64,000 bases of DNA from an uncultured Acidimicrobiaceae bacterium (GTDB lineage: Bacteria; Actinomycetota; Acidimicrobiia; Spongiisociales; UBA5794), in assembly GCA_947259365.1 (NCBI GenBank), contig CAMYMC010000005.1, forward strand, positions 30,180 through 94,179, read 5' to 3'. Numbering within the stretch: position 1 is the stretch's first letter; the number at the start of each line of letters is the position of its first letter. Positions 17,155 through 25,541 of the stretch are shown here, piece by piece. The notes beneath the pieces were generated by a model. It was not told the origin of the DNA. It worked only from the letters and a program-made list of their open reading frames with translations, and ran no database searches. Both the position numbers and the translations under genes were made by a program.

Positions 17155-18456
17155 CTAGGCGTCGATGCCGGCGCGCCGCAGATACGCGGCGGCAACCTCG
17201 CCGACCTCGTTGGTGAGGTCCCGCTCGTCGACGCTGCTCAGCTTGCCGTTGCGGACGACGATCCGACCGTCGACGACGACGTGGGCGACGTCGTCGCCGT
17301 GGGCCCGGTTGACGATGGTCCACACCGGGTCGAGGACCGGCTGGAGATGCGGAGTCGCCACGTCGACGCAGACGATGTCGGCGAGCTTGCCGGGTTCGAT
17401 GGATCCGAGGTCGTCGCCGAGCCCGAGCGCGTCCGCTCCCCCTCGCGTTGCCATCTCGAGCGCCGTCGCCGGGGTGACCGCGCCCGGGTCCATGGTGCCG
17501 AGGCTCTGCAGGAGCACCTCCTGGCGCATCTCGGCGAAGAGGTCGTCCATCGTGTCGACGCCGAGCCCGACGTTGATCCCCGCTTCGAGGAGCCTGGGGA
17601 CCTCCGTCACGCCCTTGGCGAGGCGCATGTGGTTCGTGGGGCAATGGACCACGTGGGTGCCGCTGCGGGCCAGCTGGGCGATCTCGCGGCCCGACAGGTA
17701 CACGCAGTGGACGAGGATCGTGTCCGGACCGGCGAAGCCGAGGCGGTGAAGCAGCTGGACGGGACGGGCTCCGTGACGGTCCCGCGTCGTCCTCACTTCG
17801 GCTTCGGTCTCGGCGACGTGGGTGTAGAGCCCCAGCCCGTGACGGTCGGCGAACCGCCGGGCCCTGGCGAACACGGACGGCGGCGCCTGGCGTGACGACA
17901 CCGGGGCGACGAAGAGCCTCCCCGGCGGTACGACGTCGATGAGCCGTTCGATGGCCCTGAAGGCGTCGGCGGCGGGCTCGCAGATCGGGCGGTACGGCCT
18001 CGTCATGATGCCCCTGGCCATGAACCACCGGATGCCGGTGGCCTCGTAGCCGGCGATGGCGGCCTCGGCGAGGCCGGGTCGGTGGAAGGGGTAGATGTGA
18101 TCGACGACCGACGTCACGCCGGACCTCAGGAGCTTTGCCGTCCCGACGAGGGCGCCCACCCGGTACTCGTCGGGACCCATGTGCTCGTTGAGCCGCCAGT
18201 GCGCCCGGAGGAAGGCATCGATCTTGAGACCTTCGCCGACGCGCACGCCGGGGGTGAGATCGCGGAGGTGGTCGTGGAGGTCGATGAGGCCGGGGATGAC
18301 GATCATGCCGGATGCGTCGAGCGTTCTCCTCGTCCGGCGCTGCGCACCACCGACGGCGACGACCCGGGCCCCGTCGACATAGACATCGGCGTCGAGGACG
18401 CGCCGTTCCCCGTCCATGGTGACGACGGTTCCACCGCGAATCCGGAGATCGATCAC
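17155..18456 (-). CDS. Amidohydrolase (AtzA/TrzN/SAH-deaminase-like)
   Basis: Metal-dependent hydrolase or deaminase of the amidohydrolase superfamily, 433 residues. The metal ligands are all present: His61 and His63 (LHDH), THVAET, VHCVYL and GLGVDTMDD near residue 290. The composite beta-sandwich is formed by the N terminus and the C-terminal GKLADIVCVD...VVVDGRIVVRNGK strands. Relatives remove chloride, amine or amide groups from N-heterocycles. Its ATG overlaps the LLM stop by 4 nt, making it the last gene of a five-gene operon with a Mo-hydroxylase. That context suggests a heterocyclic substrate. Confidence 0.88.
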   Translation of the reverse strand: MIDLRIRGGTVVTMDGERRVLDADVYVDGARVVAVGGAQRRTRRTLDASGMIVIPGLIDLHDHLRDLTPGVRVGEGLKIDAFLRAHWRLNEHMGPDEYRVGALVGTAKLLRSGVTSVVDHIYPFHRPGLAEAAIAGYEATGIRWFMARGIMTRPYRPICEPAADAFRAIERLIDVVPPGRLFVAPVSSRQAPPSVFARARRFADRHGLGLYTHVAETEAEVRTTRDRHGARPVQLLHRLGFAGPDTILVHCVYLSGREIAQLARSGTHVVHCPTNHMRLAKGVTEVPRLLEAGINVGLGVDTMDDLFAEMRQEVLLQSLGTMDPGAVTPATALEMATRGGADALGLGDDLGSIEPGKLADIVCVDVATPHLQPVLDPVWTIVNRAHGDDVAHVVVDGRIVVRNGKLSSVDERDLTNEVGEVAAAYLRRAGIDA

Positions 18457-19439
18457 TGCATCCGGGCGATGACGGGCGCCACCCGCTCGATGCGCTCCAC
18501 CGACTCGGCGACGGTGTTTCCGCCGAGGCTGAGGATGACCCCTCCGACACCGAGGCCCTCCAACTCGCGTAGCCGGTCGAGGAGGACGCCTTCGGGCCCG
18601 CCGACTTCGAACGCGTCCACCATCTCGGGCGTGATCATCCCCACCGCCCTCTCCAGGTCGCCCGAGGTGACGACCTCACGGATCGGCAGCACTTCCTCGG
18701 GAGCGAGCCCGTAGATAGGGATGAGGCTCTCGGAGTAGCTCCCCGCCACCATGTACGTGCACCGGGAGCGCAGCCGGTCGACGGCGGCGTCCCGGTCCTC
18801 GTCGTACTCGTAGTCGAACATGAGGATGATCTCGCACGCCCCCTTCCTACCGGCGTCCTCCTCCCCGGTGGAGACACGCTCGGTGACGAACGAGATGTGG
18901 CTGGGGGCGAGACCGTGCGTGATGACCCCGTCGGCGATCCGGCCGGAGAGCTCGAGCATCTTCGGGCCCCGGGCGGCGAGGTATACCGGCATCGGGCCGG
19001 GCTTCCATCCCAGCTCGGCGCCGGAGATGTCGAAGTGATTGCCGCTGAGGCTCACCCGGCCCGTCGAGAGCGTCTCGACGATCTCGACCGTCTCGGCGAC
19101 GAGGCTCAGCGACCGCTTGATGGGAAGGCCGAGCTGGAGGGGGAACTCGGCTCCGCCGGTGCCCACGCCGACGATCGCCCGGCCCCCGGAGAGCTCGTGG
19201 AGCGTGGCGAACGAGCTCGCCAGCAGCGTCGGGTGGCGAAGCAGCGGGCTGACGACCGAGGTCCCGAGCTTGATCCGCGACGTCGACGTCGCGGCGAGGG
19301 CGAGGGCGACGAACGAGTCCCGAAGGAAGTAGTGGTCGGGGACCCACAGCGAGTCGAACCCCGCCTTCTCGGCGGCGACTGCGATCGCCGCAGTCTCCTC
19401 GGCCGGCCGATCCAACCAGACAGATGTGCCGAACTTCAC
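18453..19439 (-). CDS. LLM class flavin-dependent oxidoreductase
   Basis: Luciferase-like TIM-barrel, 328 residues, using FMN or F420. The N terminus KFGTSVWLDRPAEETAAIA, then SLWVPDHYF, TSVVSPLLRHPTLLASSFAT, VGVGTGGAEFP and ARGPKMLELSGRIADGVI are family landmarks; the non-prolyl cis-peptide region is near GTSVVSP. The closest functional types are methylene-tetrahydromethanopterin-reductase-like and F420-dependent enzymes. I chose GTG at 19439 with AGGGAAGG upstream. It lies between the hydroxylase FAD subunit (19-nt gap) and the amidohydrolase (4-nt overlap). Confidence 0.88.
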   Translation of the reverse strand: MKFGTSVWLDRPAEETAAIAVAAEKAGFDSLWVPDHYFLRDSFVALALAATSTSRIKLGTSVVSPLLRHPTLLASSFATLHELSGGRAIVGVGTGGAEFPLQLGLPIKRSLSLVAETVEIVETLSTGRVSLSGNHFDISGAELGWKPGPMPVYLAARGPKMLELSGRIADGVITHGLAPSHISFVTERVSTGEEDAGRKGACEIILMFDYEYDEDRDAAVDRLRSRCTYMVAGSYSESLIPIYGLAPEEVLPIREVVTSGDLERAVGMITPEMVDAFEVGGPEGVLLDRLRELEGLGVGGVILSLGGNTVAESVERIERVAPVIARMQ

Positions 19440-19458
19440 GTGTCCTTCCCTTCGCCCG

Positions 19459-20280
19459 TCATGTCTCGAGTGCCTCCCGGAGCAGGTCACCGGCGACCTC
19501 TCGCCGGTACCACGCGCTCGCCCTCACATCGTCGATCGGTGCGATGTCGCCCCGCAGCGCCTCGACGGCGGCGACGACGACGTCGTCGCTCGGTGCCCGG
19601 CCCTCGAGCGCCGCCTCGGCCCCGGGAGCGCGAACCACAGTCGGCGCCACCGCTCCGAGGGCGAGCCTCACGCCACGCAGCGCCCCGTCCTCGTCCCGGG
19701 ACCATCGCCAGGCCAGGCTCACGATCGAGATCGCCATGGCGGAGCGCCCACCGAGCTTGAGGAACCCGTCTTCGCCCTCCGGCAGCGGAACCCGGATGAG
19801 CGAAATCCACTCGTCGGGCCCCAGTGCGGTGCGTCCCGGCCCGGTGGCGAGCTCCGCCACCGGCACCTGGCGACTGCCCCCGGGTCCTTCGACGACCACG
19901 TGCGCCGCAGCGGCGACGAGGGGTGGGACCATGTCCGCGGCGGGGGAGGCATTGGCGAGGTTGCCGCCGAACGTGGCGCGGTTGCGGATCTGCAGCGACC
20001 CGAAGAGCCGGGCGGAGGCGGCGACCGCGGGGAGCCGACCGGCGAGCCCGGAGACGATGGCGCTGATCGGCGCCATGGCCGAGAGCTCCGCGACGCCTGC
20101 GGTGATGACGACCGCCGGCGCGCCGTCCGCGATGTTGGAGACGTCGATGAGGCTGGGCTCGTCGCGGCCGTCGCGCATCTGGACCAGGATGTCGGTGCCG
20201 CCGGCGATCAACCGGCCTGACCCGGCGAGCGCCCTGAGTTCCTCGATCGTGGTGGGGGTGGCGAGCTCGACCACGATCAC
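19459..20280 (-). CDS. FAD-binding subunit of a molybdenum hydroxylase (CoxM/XdhB-like)
   Basis: Medium subunit (273 aa) that passes electrons from the Fe-S subunit to FAD. The FAD-binding motifs LIAGGTDILVQMR (near residue 25) and RNRATFGGNLANASPAAD (near residue 105) are intact, and the C-terminal CO-dehydrogenase flavoprotein domain is complete. GTG at 20280 overlaps the stop of the [2Fe-2S] gene by 4 nt. The frame is open further upstream but there it is the antisense of that gene. Gene order in this operon is large, small, medium, then LLM and amidohydrolase. Confidence 0.9.
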   Translation of the reverse strand: MIVVELATPTTIEELRALAGSGRLIAGGTDILVQMRDGRDEPSLIDVSNIADGAPAVVITAGVAELSAMAPISAIVSGLAGRLPAVAASARLFGSLQIRNRATFGGNLANASPAADMVPPLVAAAAHVVVEGPGGSRQVPVAELATGPGRTALGPDEWISLIRVPLPEGEDGFLKLGGRSAMAISIVSLAWRWSRDEDGALRGVRLALGAVAPTVVRAPGAEAALEGRAPSDDVVVAAVEALRGDIAPIDDVRASAWYRREVAGDLLREALET

Positions 20281-20714
20281 TCCGCCACTGAGGCGACGGC
20301 GCGGAAGATCGCCTGGTACCCGGTGCAGCGACAGAGGTTGCCCTCGAGCGCCTCCCTCACGTCGGCCTCGGCGGGTCGAGGGTTCTTGGCGAGGAGCCCG
20401 GCGACGGACACGACGACACCCGGCGTGCAGAACCCGCACTGGCTGGCGTAGTGGTCGACGAAGGCTTCCTGAACGGGATGGAGGCGATGGTCGTCGCCGA
20501 TGCCCTCGACCGTGACCACGTCGGTGGCGGCGACCTGGCCGACGAGCACGAGACATGAGCAGACCGGATCGCCGTCGACGAGCACGGTGCAGGCGCCGCA
20601 CTCGCCCATCCCGCAACCTTCCTTCGCTCCGATGAGGCCGAGGTCGTCGCGGAGGAAGTCGAGGAGGCGGCGGGCCGGGTCCGGGGTCGTGACGGCGGTG
20701 CCGTTGACCCTCAC
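20277..20714 (-). CDS. [2Fe-2S] subunit of a molybdenum hydroxylase (CoxS/XdhC-like)
   Basis: 145-residue small subunit binding two [2Fe-2S] clusters. The N-terminal plant-ferredoxin-like set is in EGCGMGECGACTVLVDG with a fourth Cys at PVCSC. The C-terminal helical domain has CGFCTPG and NLCRCTGY. All eight cysteines are present. It starts at GTG overlapping the large-subunit stop by 4 nt and overlaps the medium subunit by 4 nt at its other end, so the three subunits are translationally coupled. Confidence 0.94.
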   Translation of the reverse strand: MRVNGTAVTTPDPARRLLDFLRDDLGLIGAKEGCGMGECGACTVLVDGDPVCSCLVLVGQVAATDVVTVEGIGDDHRLHPVQEAFVDHYASQCGFCTPGVVVSVAGLLAKNPRPAEADVREALEGNLCRCTGYQAIFRAVASVAE

Positions 20715-22948
20715 GCCGCCGACTCCCGCATCAAGCGGTAGACGGCTTCGGGGGACGCCGGGAGCCGATCGACGGTGACCCCGGTCGCATCGTGGATCGC
20801 GGCGACGATCGCCGGCGCCGTCGGCACGAGTACGACCTCGGCGATGCCCTTGGCGCCGAAGGGCCCGCTCTCCTCCTCGCTCTCGACGAGGATCGTGTCG
20901 AGCTCGGGGATATCCCCCGCAGTCGGGATGAGATACGTCTCGAGGGACTTCGTCTGCGGCACCCCGTCCTCGTACTTGAAGTCCTCCATGAGGGCCCAGC
21001 CCAGGCCCTGGATGATGCCCCCCTCGGTCTGGCCGATCACACCTGCCGGGTTCACCGCGACCCCGCAGTCGACCGCGCAGGCAACGCCGCGCACCGCGAT
21101 CTCTCCGGTGTACCGGTTGATCTCGATGCGGGCGACCTGGACGGCGCTGCCGTAGACCCGGTGGGGTGAGTAGCGCTCCACGTCCGCCGCGCTCAACGGG
21201 CCCAGGTCCTCGACGTCGGGGGCGACGAACGTGGCTTCAACGAGCGCCCTGCCGGCCTCGGCGAGGCGTCTGCCCGCTTCCGCCCAGTCGATCGGCGCTT
21301 CGAGCCCGAGCTCGTCGATGCGTGCCATGAGCTCCCGGCACGCCGTCATCACCGCCGATCCGCCGACGTACAGGCTGCGGGACGCGGCCGAGCTGCCGGA
21401 TTCGGGGACGAGCTCGGTGTCGCCGACCCTGATGTCGATGTCCTCGTAGGGCCGGCCGAGGGTGTCCGCGGCGACCTGGGCGTAGGCAGCGTCGACCCCG
21501 GTGCCGGAGTGGTTGGGCCCGGCCCAGATCGTGATCGAGCCGTCGGTGCCGATGGCGAGCCTGGCTCCGGCGTGGTCCCCCCGACCGCTGCCGTACCCGC
21601 ACCCCTTGAGGGCGGCGCCGATCCCTGTGCCGCGCAGCCACGGCCCCGAAGCCTGCTGCTTCCACTCCTCCCGGTCACGCCACCACGGATGGCCGACGAT
21701 GGCGTCGAGGGCCTCGGTGGCACGGAAGCTGGGACCGACGATGTGGCCGTACAGGCCGTGGGGATCACCCGGCCTCAGCATGTTGCGCCGCTTGACCTCG
21801 ACCGCGTCGAGCCCCAGGCGTCGGGCTCCTTCGAGGATCGCGGTCTCGATGGCGAACGCCACCTGGGGGACGCCGTAGCCGCGGAACCCGCCGCCGTTGC
21901 CGTTGTTCGTGTAGACCGCCCGCCCCCGGAAGCTGGCCGTCTCCGTCCGGTACGGCCCGGTTGACGTCTCCCCCGAGACCTTGAGCACCGCCGGGCTGAA
22001 CGAGGCATACGGCCCGGCATCGACGAGCGCGTCGGTGGCGACGGCGACGATGCCACCCTCGGCGTCGAGGCCGAGCCGGGTGTGGACGCGGAACGGGTGC
22101 CGCTTCGTGCCGGTGTTCATCACCTCCTCCCGGGTGAGAACGATGCGCACCGGCCGTTCGGTCGCCTTCGCCAGCAGCGCGAGGAAGATGGCGACGGGCC
22201 CATCGACCTTGGCCCCGAATGCGCCGCCCATCGGCGTCGAGATGATCCTGACGTCATCGGGCTCGACGCCCAGAGCCCAGCTCACGTCCTGCTGGGTCCC
22301 GCCCGGGTACTGGGTGCCGATCCAGATCGTGAACAGGCCGTTGGTGTAGACCCCGACCCCGCCGCCCGGCTCGAGGCAGACGTGCTCCTGCGCCTGGGTG
22401 TGGAACACTTCGTCGACGACGACTGCGGCGTTCGCGAGCGCGGTCTCGACGTCGCCACGCTCGTGGTGCAACTCCATCAGCAGGTTGCCGCCCTGGTGGA
22501 GGCGGGGCGACTCCGGGTCGAGCGCGAGCTGCGGATCCGAGACCGCCGGAAGCGGCTCGAGCTCGACCGAGACGGCGGCGGCTGCGGCTTCGGCCTCGGC
22601 CAGGGTCTCGGCGGCGACGAGGGCGACCGGGTCTCCGAGCTGGCGGATGCGTCCGTCGATGAGCACCGGGCGGTCGGGAACGACGACACCCTGGATGTTG
22701 CGGGGCACGTCCGAGGCGGTGAGGACGGCGACGACGCCGGGCATGGCGCGCGCCGCGGTCGTGTCGAGTCCGACGAGGCGGCCGTGGGGGATGTCGACGC
22801 GCACGATCTTGCCGTGCACCATGTCTGGCAGGGTCTTGTCGGTGAGGAACTCGAGGGCCCCGGTCGCCACGTCGACAGCGTCGCGTGCCGGCATCGCCCG
22901 CCCCACCGAGCGGGTCAGCGTCGGTGCGTCCACGTCTCCGATCACCAT
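20711..22948 (-). CDS. Molybdenum-binding large subunit of a hydroxylase (xanthine-dehydrogenase family)
   Basis: 745-residue catalytic subunit with the Mo-MCD cofactor. The N-terminal a/b hammerhead domain holds DIPHGRLVGLDTTAARAMPG; the Mo-binding region has PMGGAFGAKVD, NGGGFRGYG and GPNHSGTG. The catalytic Glu is in GAKGIAE near the C terminus. The CO-dehydrogenase signature AYRCSFR is absent, so this is not an aerobic CO dehydrogenase; hydroxylation of an N-heterocycle or aldehyde is expected. The ATG at 22948 lies 9 nt after AGGTGG; the open frame extends upstream only as a shadow. First gene of the operon. Confidence 0.9.
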   Translation of the reverse strand: MVIGDVDAPTLTRSVGRAMPARDAVDVATGALEFLTDKTLPDMVHGKIVRVDIPHGRLVGLDTTAARAMPGVVAVLTASDVPRNIQGVVVPDRPVLIDGRIRQLGDPVALVAAETLAEAEAAAAAVSVELEPLPAVSDPQLALDPESPRLHQGGNLLMELHHERGDVETALANAAVVVDEVFHTQAQEHVCLEPGGGVGVYTNGLFTIWIGTQYPGGTQQDVSWALGVEPDDVRIISTPMGGAFGAKVDGPVAIFLALLAKATERPVRIVLTREEVMNTGTKRHPFRVHTRLGLDAEGGIVAVATDALVDAGPYASFSPAVLKVSGETSTGPYRTETASFRGRAVYTNNGNGGGFRGYGVPQVAFAIETAILEGARRLGLDAVEVKRRNMLRPGDPHGLYGHIVGPSFRATEALDAIVGHPWWRDREEWKQQASGPWLRGTGIGAALKGCGYGSGRGDHAGARLAIGTDGSITIWAGPNHSGTGVDAAYAQVAADTLGRPYEDIDIRVGDTELVPESGSSAASRSLYVGGSAVMTACRELMARIDELGLEAPIDWAEAGRRLAEAGRALVEATFVAPDVEDLGPLSAADVERYSPHRVYGSAVQVARIEINRYTGEIAVRGVACAVDCGVAVNPAGVIGQTEGGIIQGLGWALMEDFKYEDGVPQTKSLETYLIPTAGDIPELDTILVESEEESGPFGAKGIAEVVLVPTAPAIVAAIHDATGVTVDRLPASPEAVYRLMRESAA

Positions 22949-23018
22949 GGGGTTGTGTCCACCTCGAAGGCAGCCGACTCTAGTGGTCCGCGGTACCGTG
23001 GAATGGGGAGGGACGGCT

Positions 23019-23747
23019 CTGAAGCTCAGCGGGCGCAACATCGTCGTGACCGGCGGGACCAGCGGGATCGGACGCGCTCTCGTCGACGAGCTCGCGGACA
23101 GGGGCAACGCCCTCCTCACCTGCGGGCGCGATCGGGACCGCCTCGCCGAACTCTCGGCCGATCGACCCGATGTCACCGTCGTCGACGCCGACCTCGCCAC
23201 GCCGGAGGGTGTGACCCGTCTCGTCTCGACGATCCGTGAACGCTTCGAGAGGCTCGATGTGCTCGTCAACAACGCCGGAGTGAGCACCGGGTTCGACCTC
23301 GATGACCTCGCCGGCACCGCCGAGCGTTCCGCCCACCTCATCGCCACCAACGTCACTGCGCTCGTACGGCTTTCCATCGAGTGCATCCCGCTGCTACACC
23401 GCTCCGACGACGCCGCCATCGTGAACGTCACGTCCATCGTCGCTCACGTCCCCAAAGGACGGGCACCGGTGTACTCCGCGTCCAAGGCCGCCGTGCGCGC
23501 CTTCACCGTCGCGCTCCGCTCAGCCCTCGACGGAAGCAGCATTGCCGTCGTCGACGTTCTCCCGCCCCTCGTGGAGAGCCGGATGCCGGGGCCGGTTGGC
23601 ATGCAGCGGATGGATGCCGCCAGGTTCGCCGGCATCGTCGTCACCGCGATGGGGCGCGACGCCCGCGACATCCGCGTCGGGCGCAACCGGTGGATCGCGT
23701 TGCTGAGTCGCGTCTCCCCTCGCCTCGCCGACCGTCTCATCGGCTGA
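23019..23747 (+). CDS. SDR oxidoreductase with probable CTG start
   Basis: Classical SDR (242 aa): VVTGGTSGIG cofactor motif, LVNNAGVS, catalytic Ser in NVTSIVAH and YSASK. The C-terminal extension (SRVSPRLADRLIG) is typical of DltE-like members. The best ribosome site (GGGGAGGG) lies 5 nt before CTG 23019, and a TACCGT box at 22994-22999 would start the transcript at about 23006. The only upstream GTG (22998) lies inside that box and has no ribosome site, so CTG is preferred; 22998 is the alternative. Divergent from the hydroxylase operon. Confidence 0.82.
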   Translation: MKLSGRNIVVTGGTSGIGRALVDELADRGNALLTCGRDRDRLAELSADRPDVTVVDADLATPEGVTRLVSTIRERFERLDVLVNNAGVSTGFDLDDLAGTAERSAHLIATNVTALVRLSIECIPLLHRSDDAAIVNVTSIVAHVPKGRAPVYSASKAAVRAFTVALRSALDGSSIAVVDVLPPLVESRMPGPVGMQRMDAARFAGIVVTAMGRDARDIRVGRNRWIALLSRVSPRLADRLIG

Positions 23748-23816
23748 ACGCCGTCCGAGCGATGGGGCCTGGGGAGGCGCTATCGTCCTTGGACCTTGAC
23801 CGACGGGCGGACCGGG

Positions 23817-24563
23817 ATGAGCGAGGCCAACGGCACAGCTCTGGATTTCGACCGGGTTGGCATGACCTATCCGGACGGCACTGAGTCGCTGCACGTCATC
23901 AGCTTCGGTCTCGACACCGGCGAGTTCGTCACCGTCGTCGGTCCCTCAGGGTGCGGCAAGTCGACGTTGCTGCGGCTGGCGTCCGGGCTGCTCAAGGAGA
24001 CGGCGGGGGCCGTCAGGGTCGACCGCGACCGGCTCGGCTACGTCTTCCAGGACGCCACCTTGTTGCCGTGGCGAACCGTGCAGAAGAACGTCGAGCTCCT
24101 GGCCGAGCTCCACGGCCAGGACAGGGACGCGAGACGCCGCACCGCTGAGGAGGCGATCGAACTCGTCGGGCTGACCGGGTTCGAGAGGCACCACCCGAAG
24201 CGGCTCTCCGGGGGTATGAGGATGCGGGTCAGCCTCGCCCGGTCGCTCACCCTCGACCCGTCGGTGTTCCTCTTCGACGAGCCCTTCGGCGCGCTCGATG
24301 AGATCACGAGGAACCGGCTCAACGACGAGGTGCTGAGCCTCTTCGCCACGCGTGGGTTCGCCGGTCTCTTCATCACGCACAACATCTTCGAGGCCATCTA
24401 CATGTCGACCCGCGTTCTCGTGATGTCGGCGCGGCCGGGCCGGATCATCGCCGACTTCGACATCCCGTTCGGGTATCCGAGAGCCGACGACCTCCGGTTC
24501 CAGCCCGAGTTCGCCCAGATCGGCGCACGGGTGTCCGAGGCGCTGAGGCAGGCCTACGAATGA
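23817..24563 (+). CDS. ABC transporter ATP-binding protein (NitT/TauT type)
   Basis: Nucleotide-binding subunit of an importer, 248 residues. Walker A GPSGCGKST, Q-loop VFQDATLLPW, signature LSGGM, Walker B VFLFDEPFGALDE and the switch His in ITHNIFEA are all present. The LSGGMRMR signature and LLPWRTV loop are typical of SsuB/TauB/ThiZ-like proteins. TTG 23796 is an alternative start. It overlaps the permease gene by 4 nt. It forms a complete importer with the next two genes; the energised substrate is probably a small organic molecule used by the surrounding catabolic genes. Confidence 0.9.
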   Translation: MSEANGTALDFDRVGMTYPDGTESLHVISFGLDTGEFVTVVGPSGCGKSTLLRLASGLLKETAGAVRVDRDRLGYVFQDATLLPWRTVQKNVELLAELHGQDRDARRRTAEEAIELVGLTGFERHHPKRLSGGMRMRVSLARSLTLDPSVFLFDEPFGALDEITRNRLNDEVLSLFATRGFAGLFITHNIFEAIYMSTRVLVMSARPGRIIADFDIPFGYPRADDLRFQPEFAQIGARVSEALRQAYE

Positions 24564-25486
24564 GCACCGAGCCCATCGAAGCCCTCGAAGCCGTTCCGCT
24601 GATCACCGAGGACCCGGACCCGGTCGTTGCAGTCCACGTCGAGTCCCGATCGACGGCGTCGAAGGTGTTCGCCCGGCTTCGCCTGCTCTCAGCGCCGGCG
24701 GTCGTGTTCGCCGGGTTCATGGGGATCTGGTATCTGCTCTCGTGGCGGTACCTCCCGACGGTTCTCGGTCGCGCCTCGCCGCCCGAGTTCCTCCGCTCCA
24801 TCATCCTCCCCTACCCCCACGACGTGGTGAACGTTGCGTTCCTCGACGCGACGAACCTCGGCGATCTCCTCTCTGGCCTGTGGCTCGACACGAGGCTGTC
24901 CACGTTCGGTTTGGGGATTTCGATCACCATCGGCCTGATCACGGCGATCGCGATGAGCCAGGCACGATGGATCGAGCGGTCGTTCTATCCGTACGCGGTG
25001 TTTCTCCAGACCGTGCCGATCCTCGCCCTCGTGCCGCTCATCGGGCTCTTCTTGGGGTTCGGGTTCTCGGCACGGCTCATCGTCGTTGTGATCATCTCCC
25101 TGTTCCCGATCATCACGAACACGCTCTTCGGGCTGAAATCTGCGGACCAGGGCCTCCACGACCTGTTCACTCTCCACACGAAATCGCGCTGGGTGCGGCT
25201 GCGCAAACTGCAGCTCCCGAATTCCATGCCGGCGATGTTCACCGGGTTCCAGATCTCGGCGGGCCTCTCCGTCATCGGCGCCATCGTCGGCGACTTCTTC
25301 TTCGGCCGGGGGGAGAAGGGGCTCGGCAACCTCATCGACCTCTACGCGAACCGGCTCCGCCCGGAAGAGCTGTGGGCGGCGGTGTTCTTCTCCACCGCGC
25401 TCGGCCTCACGGTCTTCATGATGTTCGGGTGGCTTCGCACCCGCCTCACCGCCCATTGGCACGAGTCCGGCGAGCCTGGGTCGTGA
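24560..25486 (+). CDS. ABC transporter permease (NitT/TauT type)
   Basis: 308-residue inner-membrane permease with about six helices and a cytoplasmic N-terminal extension of some 50 residues. The EAA-like loop that contacts the ATPase is at KLQLPNSMPAMFTGFQISAG, giving way to SVIGAIVGDFFFG, typical of BPD_transp_1 proteins of the SsuC/ThiX type. The ATG overlaps the ATPase stop. Only one permease gene is present, so a homodimer is expected. Confidence 0.9.
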   Translation: MSTEPIEALEAVPLITEDPDPVVAVHVESRSTASKVFARLRLLSAPAVVFAGFMGIWYLLSWRYLPTVLGRASPPEFLRSIILPYPHDVVNVAFLDATNLGDLLSGLWLDTRLSTFGLGISITIGLITAIAMSQARWIERSFYPYAVFLQTVPILALVPLIGLFLGFGFSARLIVVVIISLFPIITNTLFGLKSADQGLHDLFTLHTKSRWVRLRKLQLPNSMPAMFTGFQISAGLSVIGAIVGDFFFGRGEKGLGNLIDLYANRLRPEELWAAVFFSTALGLTVFMMFGWLRTRLTAHWHESGEPGS

Positions 25487-25541
25487 GCCGACGTATCGAG
25501 ATCTCGTCCACCAGGACGTGACCAGAAGGGAGACACCAACC

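Noticed and set aside
20711..22948. Aerobic CO dehydrogenase
   Set aside because: The CoxL active-site motif AYRCSFR is missing; the Mo region is of the general xanthine-dehydrogenase type.
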